Made by a program: the position numbers and the translations under genes. From Bacteroidota bacterium (GTDB lineage Bacteria > Bacteroidota > Bacteroidia > 2-12-FULL-35-15), in NCBI GenBank assembly GCA_947504725.1, contig CANNHN010000007.1:99790-163789 (forward strand): 64,000 nt of DNA, read 5' to 3'. The notes beneath the pieces were generated by a model. That model saw only the letters and a program-made list of their open reading frames with translations. It made no database searches and was not told the origin of the DNA. Of this stretch, positions 7,675 through 17,177 are shown in pieces (positions within the stretch are counted from its first letter, which is position 1; every line of letters starts with the position of its first letter).

Positions 7675-9341
7675 GTGTTATTTTTTATTTCCATGATTTC
7701 ATGTATCACTTCTGATTTATTTACTCCATCATATTGAATTATGATGTTTGTATTCTGCTTTTCAATTGTATTTGTTTCATTAAAAACTCGATAATCAAAA
7801 CTTACTGGGATGATGATGTATCTGTATTTGTGATGATTCAAGTTGTGCTCAGCGATTAATTTGCTTTTTTTAGAGCGTTCAATTTCGTCAATATACAGGT
7901 TTTGTGGTTTTACCTTGTGGTGCAAGTAGTAATCGATGGTGATGAGTTCTTTTAAAATTAGATCATCCGAATAAGCAATAGTAACAAATTCGTGAAGGAT
8001 ATCATAGATGTCGTTTAATGAGAACTTATGAAAATCTCTTTTTGTTTCAAAATGCAATCCTAATCCTAATAAGAAATCAAAAATGGAATAATTAGCAGTT
8101 ACATACTTTAAAGTATGTGGAGCTCTTTTTTTATTCCAATATACTTCAAGGGAATGCTCTACAACTGTTATCTTATGTAGTTCTTCCTTACTCAAGTATT
8201 TGCTTTCAATTATCTGGTAGGGCGGATTCGGGTCAAATTTAAAACCATGTTGCTCATACTTGTTTCTGAGTGGTGTGCCTTTCAAAAATTTCAAGAATCC
8301 CAATTGTAATTCAGGAGCATATAGTTTAAATACTTCTTCAAAACTATATTTTATATCATCCCAATAATCTAATGCTAGACCAACAATCAAATCAAGGTGC
8401 ATTTCAATTTTGTGATCTAATTGTTGAATGATACCTTTTGTTTTTTCGAAATTTTGTTTTCTGCTGACTTCCAAATTTGCTTTTTGATTCACAGTTTGTA
8501 TCCCGATTTCAAATCGAAATAATCCTTTAGGAACGTGTTCATCAATGAATTTAATAATATCAGGATGTACAATGTCAGCTGTGATTTCAAATTGAAATAC
8601 ATTTCCGGGTTGGTGATGTTCTAAAATGAATTTGAAAATATCAATCGTGAAATCTTTTTTGATGTTGAATGTGCGATCTAGAAACTTGATGGTTCTGCCA
8701 TGCTGCATTAAATACAATAAGTTTGACTTTATGTTTTCTATAGGCAGATAACGAACTTTATTATCTAAACTCGCTAAACAAAATTCACATTTGTACGGAC
8801 AGCCTCGTGATGTTTCGATATAACAAACTTTGTTATATAATTCTTCCGTATTGTCATTAATATAGGGGTTGATATTCTCAAACTGTTTAAGATCAAACAT
8901 TGGAGGTGCTGGATTTTCGATAGCATTTCCTGTTTTTTTCCAGACTAATCCCGGGACAGTTTCTACGTTTGGAAATTGTGAAATAAATTCCGTAAAAGGG
9001 ATTTCCCCTTCACCAACAATGATGTAATCGATTTCAGGAAGTGCAATGATGTTTTCCCATTCGTAGCTCACCTCTGGTCCACCCAATAATATTTTACAGT
9101 TAGGGTTTCGCTGTTTGATTTTTTTTGCAACTTCTAGTGTGGGTGTAATGTTCCAGATGTAGCAGCTGAATGCTACAACTTCATACTTGCTACAGTAGTC
9201 GGCTATTTCATCTTTGTCTTCTTTAATGGTAAATTCTTTCCAGCTAAGCCCTTTATTCTCTTTGTTCAATTCGTATAACAAACGAATTGCAAGATTCATA
9301 TGAATGTATTTAGCGTTAAGGGTTGTTAGTAGAATTTGCAT
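7671..9341 (-). CDS. B12-binding-domain radical SAM protein (DUF4080 type)
   Basis: The N-terminal 130 residues look like a cobalamin-binding Rossmann domain (KILLGGPEVSYEW, YIIVGEGEIPF). The radical SAM core follows with the cluster motif SRGCPYKCEFC (CxxxCxxC), then a TIM-barrel-like half and a C-terminal extension of the DUF4080 kind. Such enzymes use a 4Fe-4S cluster and S-adenosylmethionine; many are methyltransferases or catalyse ring rearrangements, but the substrate here is unknown. It sits 10 bp after the VOC gene and overlaps the ferritin-like gene. Confidence 0.87.
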   Translation of the reverse strand: MQILLTTLNAKYIHMNLAIRLLYELNKENKGLSWKEFTIKEDKDEIADYCSKYEVVAFSCYIWNITPTLEVAKKIKQRNPNCKILLGGPEVSYEWENIIALPEIDYIIVGEGEIPFTEFISQFPNVETVPGLVWKKTGNAIENPAPPMFDLKQFENINPYINDNTEELYNKVCYIETSRGCPYKCEFCLASLDNKVRYLPIENIKSNLLYLMQHGRTIKFLDRTFNIKKDFTIDIFKFILEHHQPGNVFQFEITADIVHPDIIKFIDEHVPKGLFRFEIGIQTVNQKANLEVSRKQNFEKTKGIIQQLDHKIEMHLDLIVGLALDYWDDIKYSFEEVFKLYAPELQLGFLKFLKGTPLRNKYEQHGFKFDPNPPYQIIESKYLSKEELHKITVVEHSLEVYWNKKRAPHTLKYVTANYSIFDFLLGLGLHFETKRDFHKFSLNDIYDILHEFVTIAYSDDLILKELITIDYYLHHKVKPQNLYIDEIERSKKSKLIAEHNLNHHKYRYIIIPVSFDYRVFNETNTIEKQNTNIIIQYDGVNKSEVIHEIMEIKNNT

Positions 9342-9351
9342 TTATAATTTT

Positions 9352-10413
9352 TTAACCCTTAACACGATTAAATTTTAAAGCTTTCAGCATCCAATCTGGT
9401 AAGGGTTTTGAAGCATCACGTTTTCGTAGATCTAAATACCAACCTAATTTTTTCATAATTGGAATTTTTTTAGTCTGAACAAATTCTATCAATGCTCCGT
9501 CAGGATCTTCGATATAACTAAAATGACCTGCTGCTTCTCCCATATCAAAATTTTCGCCACCATCAATTGTGAATGGATGTCCTTTATCAGCACAAAGTTG
9601 TTTCATTGCTTTCTGATCGCTGATGTCGAAACACAAATGGATGAATCCTTGGTCGCCCCATAGACGATTCTCAAATATTTTTTTAGGTGTGCGTTCTAAT
9701 GTTTTTACCAATTCAATTTCACTTGCACCTAATAGTTTGGAAAAAGCTCCAACACGGGGTTTGCTATGTTTTAACAATACACGGTGAACTTTATGCGTAC
9801 CACTTGGAAAAGTTTTTAAATCATCAAATGTTCCTTGCTTGTCGTATATAACTGTATCATATCCTAAGATATCAGCATAGAATTTTTTAGATTTTTCTAT
9901 ATCACTTACGCCAATTATCATTCCTGATGGACCGCCCGTCAATTGCATCCCTTTCCCAAACCAAGAATCACTTTTTACAACTTGGAAAAGATTATTCCAT
10001 GGATCGCGTAAATAAAAAGTATCGTTTCCGTTTGGGTCTTTTACAATTTCGGAAATAAGATTTACATTTTTTGATTTCAGAAATTCATAGGAGCCTTTTA
10101 CATCGCTGGTTTTCATTTTAGCACAGTAAAATCCTAAATCGCCTAATTGTATTTCAAAAGAACATGGTTCAGGTTTACGACTTGTGTATTGCCAGATTTC
10201 AAATCCACCGCCACCTTTCAGGTTGATAGCTAAAATAGCATGGCGCATATGTGGTTTTCCTCCAGTGTATGGCAACATTAAATTTGCTTCGGCAGCTTCT
10301 TCAAAGATGGGAATATCCATTCCAAAATGTTTTGCATACCATTTAAAAGCTTCATGCACATTTGGAATTCCAACGCCTACTTGTTGAATTCCTGCTATTG
10401 TTACTCTACTCAT
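9352..10413 (-). CDS. Two-domain VOC family protein (glyoxalase/dioxygenase superfamily)
   Basis: 353 residues with two vicinal-oxygen-chelate modules, roughly residues 5-155 and 165-320. Each has the beta-alpha-beta pattern, with IQQVGVGIPNVHEAFKWYAKHFGM opening the first and PSGMIIGVSDIEKSKKFYADILGYD the second, and metal-ligand positions such as GFIHLCFDI and DPDGALIEFVQ. The tandem arrangement recalls extradiol dioxygenases and 4-hydroxyphenylpyruvate dioxygenase, but the specific reaction cannot be named. Operonic with the SDR upstream and the radical SAM downstream. Confidence 0.82.
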   Translation of the reverse strand: MSRVTIAGIQQVGVGIPNVHEAFKWYAKHFGMDIPIFEEAAEANLMLPYTGGKPHMRHAILAINLKGGGGFEIWQYTSRKPEPCSFEIQLGDLGFYCAKMKTSDVKGSYEFLKSKNVNLISEIVKDPNGNDTFYLRDPWNNLFQVVKSDSWFGKGMQLTGGPSGMIIGVSDIEKSKKFYADILGYDTVIYDKQGTFDDLKTFPSGTHKVHRVLLKHSKPRVGAFSKLLGASEIELVKTLERTPKKIFENRLWGDQGFIHLCFDISDQKAMKQLCADKGHPFTIDGGENFDMGEAAGHFSYIEDPDGALIEFVQTKKIPIMKKLGWYLDLRKRDASKPLPDWMLKALKFNRVKG

Positions 10414-10464
10414 AATTTATTTGTTTTTCATTATTCATCAGCAAATTATCACATCAGCACATTG

Positions 10465-11262
10465 CTATTCTGGTTTCTGTTTTCGTATTAATCGTGTAAA
10501 TAAATTCGGAAAAAAGCGTTTTACCCAAATGGCTCTTAACTCTTTTCCTCCTATAAATATTTCGTACTTATTGTTTTTTACGCCTTTTAAAACTTGTCTC
10601 GCACATTCTTCTGCACTTAAGCCTTTTTCTTGACTTTCGTCCATTTTATTATGTTTTCCGCCATCGCTAGTAATTGCATTGATAGAAATATCTGTTTTAA
10701 TCTTCCCAGGACAAACAAGTAAGACTTTTACATTATCATTAAAAACTTCCATTCGTAAAGCTTCAAAAAAACCATGCAATGCATGTTTAGAAGCAGCATA
10801 GGCTGAACGATAGAAGAATCCAAATTTCCCAGCGATGCTACTCATTATAATTATATGTCCGCTTTTTTGTTTGATCATATATGGGAGAACACTTTTTGTT
10901 AGCGCAATTGTTCCAAAAAAGTTTGTTTCCATTATTTTTCTGTCGATTTCCAATGGTGTTTCTAAGGTAAGTGAACGCTGACTCATACCACCATTGTTTA
11001 CAAGGATATCAATACGGCCAAATTTATCGATAACAGTTTTTGTTAACTCATTTGTTGTAGAAGTATCAGATAAGTCAAGTGGAAGAATTAAAACATCAGA
11101 ATCGGGGAGATTTAAAGATTTTTGTACACGGTTTAATTCATCCACTCTTCGGGAAGAAAGTACAATTTTTGCTCCTTCAGATGCAAACGCCTTTGCCAAT
11201 GCTTCTCCAATACCAGAAGAGGCTCCGGTAATCCAAACGATCTTGTTTTTATGGTAACTCAT
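10465..11262 (-). CDS. Short-chain dehydrogenase/reductase
   Basis: Classical SDR of 265 residues: the nucleotide-binding TGASSGIGEALAKAF at residues 12-26, the NNGG motif, SSIAGKFG with the catalytic Ser, and YAASKHAL with the catalytic Tyr and Lys. It is likely NAD(P)-dependent and reduces a carbonyl on an unknown substrate. First gene of the minus-strand cluster SDR-VOC-radical SAM-ferritin-like-unknown; a 51-bp gap follows. Confidence 0.9.
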   Translation of the reverse strand: MSYHKNKIVWITGASSGIGEALAKAFASEGAKIVLSSRRVDELNRVQKSLNLPDSDVLILPLDLSDTSTTNELTKTVIDKFGRIDILVNNGGMSQRSLTLETPLEIDRKIMETNFFGTIALTKSVLPYMIKQKSGHIIIMSSIAGKFGFFYRSAYAASKHALHGFFEALRMEVFNDNVKVLLVCPGKIKTDISINAITSDGGKHNKMDESQEKGLSAEECARQVLKGVKNNKYEIFIGGKELRAIWVKRFFPNLFTRLIRKQKPE

Positions 11263-11374
11263 TCTTTACAAAAATAGCGTAATTTTTGTATTAAATTTGC
11301 GTAATTTTAAACAATAATCGAATAGGTTAGTCTTTATAATAAAGGCATTCATATTGAGTTTTAGTATGTAAGAA

Positions 11375-11731
11375 ATGAAAAAAATTATTCTTCTTTTTAG
11401 TGTTGTTTTGTTAGCATCTTGTTCTTCCATTGAGGACAGAGTTGCAATCCCAGATACTGTTTTGGCTCAAGAGAAGATGGCAGAAGTGCTTGTGGATATT
11501 CATTTGCTGGAGGCGTCACTAAATGTGAATGCCTTTAGTAGAGATCAGCAAATCATGAATAGTATTCATCCCGATTCGGATGTTCTGAAAAAAAACAACA
11601 TTACAAAGGAGCAATATCAAACTAGTTTTACTTTTTATTCGCAAAATCCAATTCTTCTATCAGAGGTATATAAGCTTGTTTTGAACAATTTGAGTAAGAT
11701 GCAAGCAGAAGTAATGACTAAAATCAAATAA
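11375..11731 (+). CDS. DUF4296 lipoprotein
   Basis: 118 residues with a lipoprotein signal (MKKIILLFSVVLLASCSS) and a helical body containing EKMAEVLVDIHLLEA and KEQYQTSFTFYSQNP, the pattern of DUF4296, a small Bacteroidota-specific lipoprotein family of unknown function. It stands alone between divergent and convergent genes. Confidence 0.82.
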   Translation: MKKIILLFSVVLLASCSSIEDRVAIPDTVLAQEKMAEVLVDIHLLEASLNVNAFSRDQQIMNSIHPDSDVLKKNNITKEQYQTSFTFYSQNPILLSEVYKLVLNNLSKMQAEVMTKIK

Positions 11732-11733
11732 TT

Positions 11734-12108
11734 TTAATATTCTCTTTTCTCGATTTGCATGCCAATTAGCTTCGCAATATGATTGGCTTCATCAACGCTT
11801 TCTCTGTCGTTTTTTTCATAGAACCATACAATATCTAGCTTTTTATTTTTTTGAATCACTGATTTACAGCTTTCCAAAAATATAATAAGAAGTTTATTGA
11901 AGATGGAGTTGCAATATTCTATTCTCAGCTCAATTGTTGTAATGTCTTTTGGTTTGGCAAGGTATAAGTCTAGCCAAGCATTTAAGGGTTTAAATAGCTG
12001 ATAAATATCGTTGGAATAAGCCCTTCCTGTTAACCTTAAAACACCTGTAGTATGATTGAAATTAATCTCAGGTGTTTCTTTCGTTTTTTCAATAAGTAAT
12101 ACATCCAT
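11734..12108 (-). CDS. SiaC-family (DUF1987) regulatory phosphoprotein
   Basis: 124 residues with the DUF1987 layout: NFNHTTGVLRLTGRAYSNDIYQLFKPL at the front, a central ELRIEYCNSIFNKLL helix bearing the Ser/Thr that is phosphorylated in known members, and a LDIVWFYEKND strand. SiaC proteins work with an antagonistic kinase and a PP2C phosphatase to control c-di-GMP or stress outputs. A SpoIIE-type PP2C phosphatase lies 12 kb away (24156-25082); a link is inference. It is next to the PhoR-like kinase. Confidence 0.78.
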   Translation of the reverse strand: MDVLLIEKTKETPEINFNHTTGVLRLTGRAYSNDIYQLFKPLNAWLDLYLAKPKDITTIELRIEYCNSIFNKLLIIFLESCKSVIQKNKKLDIVWFYEKNDRESVDEANHIAKLIGMQIEKREY

Positions 12109-12160
12109 AAATTCAATAATTAGAGTAGCAATGTTCTAATTATAAATGTACGAAAAATAA

Positions 12161-13198
12161 TTATCCTTTTTTCAATGTAAATGAAAAAACGGTGCCAGCC
12201 CCCTCGGTACTCATAACATTAATGGTTTGGTTGTGAGCCTCGATGATGTGTTTTACAATGGCTAAGCCTAATCCAGTGCCGCCTTGGTCGCGGGAACGAC
12301 TTTTGTCAACCCTATAAAAACGTTCAAATAAACGAGGTAAATGTTCCTTTTCAATGCCAATTCCATTGTCGGCAACTTCAACCATTATGTTGTCACCAAC
12401 ATCATAAAATCGAATTTTTGTTTCACCATATTCCTTACCATATTTCACCGAATTCACAATTAAGTTTACAAGAACTTGGCGAATTCTAAACCTATCTGCG
12501 TAAACAAAAATTGGTTTTGAATCTTCAGGAAGGGTAAGGATAATTCCTTTTGCAGTTGCTTTCATTTCTTGTGCATCTGCAACATCTTTGGCTAGTATAG
12601 AAATGTCGAAGCGTTCTGGTTCAATTTGTAACTCTCCTGTTTCCAGTTGAGAGATGGCTTCTAAGTCATCCACAATGGTAATCATGCGGTCAATACTTCT
12701 TTCTGCTCGCTCTAAGTAATTTCTATTAATCGATGGGTCTTCTAGTCCGCCATCCAATAATGTTAAAACGTATCCTTGTATATTAAAAATGGGCGTTTTT
12801 AGTTCGTGTGATACATTTCCTAAAAACTCTTTACGATAAACTTCCAGTTTATGTAAACGCTCAATTTCATCTTTTCGATCTTCTGCCCAGCCACGGATTT
12901 CTATCTCGAGATTTTCAATGCTGTTTTTAGAATAGAGTTCTTGATGATCTTTGATATCAGTTCCTGAACGATAATTTTTTACAGTATTTAATAAACGGTT
13001 GATTTTCTTTAAGATAAATGCATTTGTAAATAAAAGGAACAAAAGCGTAGAAGAAAGTGCTCCAATTAAACCACCTATCGCACCAATTTCTCTTATTCCG
13101 TAGTCACTAGGAAGACAAATATACATTAGGAAATAAATTAGCCCAGATATAAGAATGGCCGCAATTAGTAGTGCAATTTTGGGTGAAATTGATTTCAT
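12161..13198 (-). CDS. phoR: PhoR-like sensor histidine kinase
   Basis: 345 residues. Two N-terminal membrane helices (about 8-28 and 38-60) with almost no periplasmic loop, then a dimerisation/phosphoacceptor domain with FLGNVSHELKTP (H131), and an ATPase domain with the N box (NLIVNSVKYG), DNGIGI and GTGLGLAIV. The absence of a large sensor domain matches phosphate-responsive PhoR kinases, which sense via the Pst complex. It follows the response regulator after 44 bp. The assignment rests on architecture plus nearby pst and Pho-box-like sites. Confidence 0.82.
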   Translation of the reverse strand: MKSISPKIALLIAAILISGLIYFLMYICLPSDYGIREIGAIGGLIGALSSTLLFLLFTNAFILKKINRLLNTVKNYRSGTDIKDHQELYSKNSIENLEIEIRGWAEDRKDEIERLHKLEVYRKEFLGNVSHELKTPIFNIQGYVLTLLDGGLEDPSINRNYLERAERSIDRMITIVDDLEAISQLETGELQIEPERFDISILAKDVADAQEMKATAKGIILTLPEDSKPIFVYADRFRIRQVLVNLIVNSVKYGKEYGETKIRFYDVGDNIMVEVADNGIGIEKEHLPRLFERFYRVDKSRSRDQGGTGLGLAIVKHIIEAHNQTINVMSTEGAGTVFSFTLKKG

Positions 13199-13242
13199 TT
13201 AAACAAAGCAATTTTGAAATGTCCTACAAGATAGTAAAAAAA

Positions 13243-13932
13243 TTAAAATTCGAACTTGTAGCCTATTCCTTTTACTGTTTTAATAAAATTCTCACCTAAT
13301 TTTTCACGTAGTTTTCTTATGTGAACATCAATGGTTCTGTCTCCAACAATTACATCTCCGCCCCAAACTTTATCCAAGATAACGTCTCTAGTAAATACTT
13401 TCCCAGGTTTCGAAGCTAGTAATGCTAGTAATTCAAATTCTTTTTTAGGAAGGTTAATTTCTTTTCCATCTTGAATAATCAAATAGCGTTCTCTATCAAT
13501 TTTAATTCCGCCCATATCTACTTTGTCAGTAGATTTATTTGAATCTGAACTTTCTCCACGTCTTAATAAAGCTTTTATTCTACTTATTAAAACTCTTGGT
13601 TTGATGGGCTTGTTGATATAATCATCAGCACCAACATCAAATCCCGCTATTTGTGAATAATCTTCGCTACGTGCAGTTAAAAATGCAATCATCACATCTT
13701 TTAATCCTGGAATATCTCTTATTTCACGACAGGTTTCTATCCCATCCATATCTGGCATCATTACATCCAAAATTATTAATTGTGGATTTTCTTTTTTTGC
13801 CACAGTAACTGCTTCTTTGCCATTGTTGGCAGTGAATACATTGTATCCTTCTTTCTTAAGGTTATAGCTTAAGAATTCTAAGATATCTGGTTCATCGTCA
13901 ACCAATAATATTTTGTATTCATTATTATTCAT
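13243..13932 (-). CDS. phoB: PhoB-like OmpR-family response regulator
   Basis: 229 residues: a receiver domain with the acidic VDDEPD cluster, phosphoacceptor D56 in LIILDVMMP and the KPIKPR switch Lys, then a winged-helix DNA-binding domain with DRTIDVHIRKLREKLG and VKGIGYKFEF at the end. It precedes the PhoR-like kinase on the same strand. It is the obvious candidate to bind the 11-bp-periodic TTAACAT repeats that precede phosphate genes throughout the window. Confidence 0.87.
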   Translation of the reverse strand: MNNNEYKILLVDDEPDILEFLSYNLKKEGYNVFTANNGKEAVTVAKKENPQLIILDVMMPDMDGIETCREIRDIPGLKDVMIAFLTARSEDYSQIAGFDVGADDYINKPIKPRVLISRIKALLRRGESSDSNKSTDKVDMGGIKIDRERYLIIQDGKEINLPKKEFELLALLASKPGKVFTRDVILDKVWGGDVIVGDRTIDVHIRKLREKLGENFIKTVKGIGYKFEF

Positions 13933-14037
13933 GTTTTTTGTATTTTAATTCAGGGTAAAGTTCTCTTTTAGCTGTAATAGTGGTGTTAAATCCAAATTAA
14001 TATAACATTAACAAAGGGTAGGGTTTATTTCTTTTAC

Positions 14038-14077
14038 TTAACACTATTTTAATTTTCGGTTAACGATATATTGACTT
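14038..14077 (+). promoter_or_regulatory. Pho-box-like array of four heptamers at 11-bp spacing
   Basis: Heptamers TTAACAC (14038), TTAATTT (14049), TTAACGA (14060) and TTGACTT (14071) start exactly 11 bp apart. A -7-like TTACTTTG is at 14086-14093, so the array occupies the -33 region, a typical activator position. It precedes the TonB receptor gene. Confidence 0.65.
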
Positions 14078-14116
14078 TCACTCAATTACTTTGTAGTCGA
14101 ATTAAATGAATTTAAA

Positions 14117-16939
14117 ATGAAATTGAAATTTTTTATCACGCTTATTTTTATTGTTGTTACAAAGGTAACGTTTTCTCAAAACTCCAGCATAAAAGGGAAA
14201 GTATTAGATGAAAAAACTGGTGAAACACTACCAGGTGCTTCAGTTGTTATTAAGGGAACAACAATCGGAAGCAATACTGATTTAGATGGAGCATTTTCTA
14301 TTTCAGGATTAGCTCCTGGCACTTATTCTGTTCAGTGTCAGATGATTTCATACAATATTAAAACACTTACAGATATTGTTGTAAAATCAGGAGAGCCTAC
14401 AATTATTACTATTTCAATGGGTACAGCCTCCACGGATTTAGGAGTAGTGGAAGTGACTGCTACTGTTAGCAAGGAGACGAATTCAAATTTGTTAAACCTG
14501 CAAAAAAATAATGCAAGTCTATCTGACGGTATTTCATCAGAAAGCATCAAGCGTTCTCCTGATAAGAGCACAAGCGATGTTATTAAGCGAGTAAGTGGTG
14601 CAAGTATTCAGGATAATAAATTTGTAATCATACGTGGATTAAGTGATAGATACAATACAGCGATGGTAAATGGTTTGCCTTTGCCTTCAACTGAGCCAGA
14701 TAGAAAAGCTTTCTCTTTTGATATTTTTCCTTCGAATATGTTGGACAATATGATTATTTATAAAACCGCTAGTCCGGATTTACCAGGAGATTTTGCTGGC
14801 GGTGTCGTTCAAATTAATACTAAGGAAATTCCAGAAGAGAATTTTATTAGTTTATCCGCAGGAGCAGGATACAATTCGCAATCGACCTTCAAAGAATATA
14901 AAACCTACGCGGGAGGGAAAACTGATTGGCTAGGAAAAGACGATGGAACAAGAGTGATGCCTTCGGTGCCCGGAACAGATGAATATATCCTTTTAATTCA
15001 AAATGCATCTACTCGTTATGAAACAAGTAAGCTGTTCAAAAATGATTGGGCAATTGACACCAAAAAGTCAACTCCATTGGCTCAAAGTTATCAACTATCA
15101 TTTGGAGCAAATACGAAATTATTTAAAAATGATTTTGGTGTAGTTGGTGCATTAACGTATAATAATAGTAGAAAACTACAGATTATCGATCGCGCTGATT
15201 TTAATCCAGATTTAACGCGTCTTTTTGAATATAGAGACAATGTTTACAGAGAAAATATTTTGTGGGGAGGGATGTTGAATTTTGCATATAAATTGGGAGA
15301 TAATCATAAATTTTCTTTCAAGAATATGTACAGTAGTAATTCTGAAGACGCAGTGATTGAACGGTCTGGTAAAAATGATGATACACAGCAATTCATCAAA
15401 GCAAATTCGATGCAATTTACAAGTAATAGTCTTTTAACGAGTCAATTGAGTGGCGACCACTTAATTTCTAAATATAAAATTAAAGTAAAATGGGGTGCAT
15501 CGTATAATAATACAAAAAGAATTGTTCCAAATTTAAGAAGAATGTATTATACTAAAAATGAAATTCCATTTGATGTTTCAGATACATTGTATAATGCTTA
15601 TGTTCCTGTTGGCGCTCCTTCAAATGCATTTGCTGGGAAATTTTGGTCTAGATTGGAAGAGAATTTAAGAGCAGCATATTTAGAAGTGGCTATCCCTTTT
15701 AACATTTTAAAGCAAAAGCAATTACTAAAAATTGGAGGGGTTGAACAATTTCGAAGTAGATCATTTGATGCAAGGCTTTTTGGTTACACAGTAAATAATG
15801 TTGGATTATTTGATTGGAGCTTATTGACGAAACCACAAGATCAGTTATTTGCTCCCGAGAATATTGCACCGGATGGTTTTAGATTATCTGAATTAAAAAA
15901 TCCTGCCAATAATTATAATGCAACTTCAAATCTTGCTGCTGGTTATATTATGTTCGACAATATAATTTGGAACAAAATCCGTGTAGTGTGGGGTGGGAGA
16001 GTTGAAAATTATCATCTGATTTTAAATTCTACATCTTATGGAGGTACTTTAATTAAAGTTGACACCACCTTTTTAGACTTCTTACCTTCACTTAATATTA
16101 CGTATTCTTTAACAGAAAAGATTAATATAAGATTGGCAGGATCGCAAACATTGGCAAGGCCTGAATTTAGAGAGATAGCGCCTTTTTCCTTTTATGATTT
16201 TAGTACATCTGCTGCAGTCATTGGTAATTCAACTTTGGTTGGAACAAATATTACAAATGCAGATTTTAGATTTGAATTTTATCCTGGTGCTGGTCAACTT
16301 TTTTCTGCTTCTGCATTTTATAAAAAGTTTGAAAAACCGATCGAGCAAATTATTGATTTGTCAGCAGGTGCAGGTAGTCGAGCGTATACTTTTCAGAATG
16401 CAGTTTCAGCAACAAATTATGGTTTTGAGTTGGAGATGCGATTTAAGTTGAATTTGTTGGATTCGCTATTTAACACAAAACAATTTGATTGTTTTACATT
16501 TTTCACAAACTACACTTTTATTCGATCTCAAATTGATATTTCTAATCAAGCTACGGCTGTTACTGATGATGAAAAACTTCGACCCATGCAAGGGCAATCT
16601 CCTTATGTAGTGAATGTTGGTCTTCAATATTTGAATAGAGAATTGGGGTTAGGTGTAAGTTTATTATATAATAAGATTGGTAGAAGAATATTTTTAGTTG
16701 GTTCAAATGGTTATCTCAATGTTTACGAAGCACCACGTGATTTGTTTGATATTCAAATTAGTCAGAAAATATTCAAAAATGGGGAAGTAAAACTTAATAT
16801 AAGCGATGTGTTTAATCAATTGTCCGTTTTCTACCAAGATCAAGATGGATCCAAGAAATTTGAGGCTGATAAAGACACTCAAATTACTGGAATTAGGTTC
16901 GGGACCAATTACTCGCTTTCATTATCCTATAAATTTTAA
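14117..16939 (+). CDS. TonB-dependent outer-membrane receptor
   Basis: 940 residues. A signal peptide (first about 20 residues, ending VTFSQ) is followed by a carboxypeptidase-like regulatory domain (about 23-110, SSIKGKVLDEKTGETLPGA), a plug domain (about 115-240, with KFVIIRGLSDRYNTAMVNG and GDFAGGVVQINTKE) and a long beta-barrel ending in the aromatic residue F of LSLSYKF. It transports an unidentified substrate using the TonB proton-motive-force system. The upstream 11-bp repeats and the PhoBR neighbours suggest a phosphorus-containing substrate, by inference only. Confidence 0.9.
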   Translation: MKLKFFITLIFIVVTKVTFSQNSSIKGKVLDEKTGETLPGASVVIKGTTIGSNTDLDGAFSISGLAPGTYSVQCQMISYNIKTLTDIVVKSGEPTIITISMGTASTDLGVVEVTATVSKETNSNLLNLQKNNASLSDGISSESIKRSPDKSTSDVIKRVSGASIQDNKFVIIRGLSDRYNTAMVNGLPLPSTEPDRKAFSFDIFPSNMLDNMIIYKTASPDLPGDFAGGVVQINTKEIPEENFISLSAGAGYNSQSTFKEYKTYAGGKTDWLGKDDGTRVMPSVPGTDEYILLIQNASTRYETSKLFKNDWAIDTKKSTPLAQSYQLSFGANTKLFKNDFGVVGALTYNNSRKLQIIDRADFNPDLTRLFEYRDNVYRENILWGGMLNFAYKLGDNHKFSFKNMYSSNSEDAVIERSGKNDDTQQFIKANSMQFTSNSLLTSQLSGDHLISKYKIKVKWGASYNNTKRIVPNLRRMYYTKNEIPFDVSDTLYNAYVPVGAPSNAFAGKFWSRLEENLRAAYLEVAIPFNILKQKQLLKIGGVEQFRSRSFDARLFGYTVNNVGLFDWSLLTKPQDQLFAPENIAPDGFRLSELKNPANNYNATSNLAAGYIMFDNIIWNKIRVVWGGRVENYHLILNSTSYGGTLIKVDTTFLDFLPSLNITYSLTEKINIRLAGSQTLARPEFREIAPFSFYDFSTSAAVIGNSTLVGTNITNADFRFEFYPGAGQLFSASAFYKKFEKPIEQIIDLSAGAGSRAYTFQNAVSATNYGFELEMRFKLNLLDSLFNTKQFDCFTFFTNYTFIRSQIDISNQATAVTDDEKLRPMQGQSPYVVNVGLQYLNRELGLGVSLLYNKIGRRIFLVGSNGYLNVYEAPRDLFDIQISQKIFKNGEVKLNISDVFNQLSVFYQDQDGSKKFEADKDTQITGIRFGTNYSLSLSYKF

Positions 16940-16954
16940 TTCCTCTATGATTAT

Positions 16955-16985
16955 AAAGTCACTACTATAAATACGTAGTGACTTT
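16955..16985 (+). terminator. Stem-loop after the TonB receptor
   Basis: AAAGTCACTAC (16955-16965) pairs perfectly with GTAGTGACTTT (16975-16985). The following T tract is weak, so termination efficiency is uncertain. Confidence 0.55.
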
Positions 16986-17006
16986 GTAATTATGCATAAT
17001 GTTTAT

Positions 17007-17031
17007 TTTACCTTGGTAACCTAAAGGTAAA
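17007..17031. repeat. Nested palindrome in the leader of the T9SS protein gene
   Basis: TTTACCTT (17007-17014) and AAGGTAAA (17024-17031) are a perfect inverted repeat around a loop that itself contains the palindrome GGTAACC. It lies 147 bp before the start codon and could be an operator or RNA hairpin. Confidence 0.4.
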
Positions 17032-17177
17032 GCAAGATTCATTTATTCGTAAAGCCGAGATAACACTAACACAAACTTGTGTATATACTTTTACATCGTT
17101 TTAATACTACTCTTAGTCTAATTAAAACGGGTAATGCCGCTTCCCTTAAATACGGTAACAAACAAAAATATTATAAA

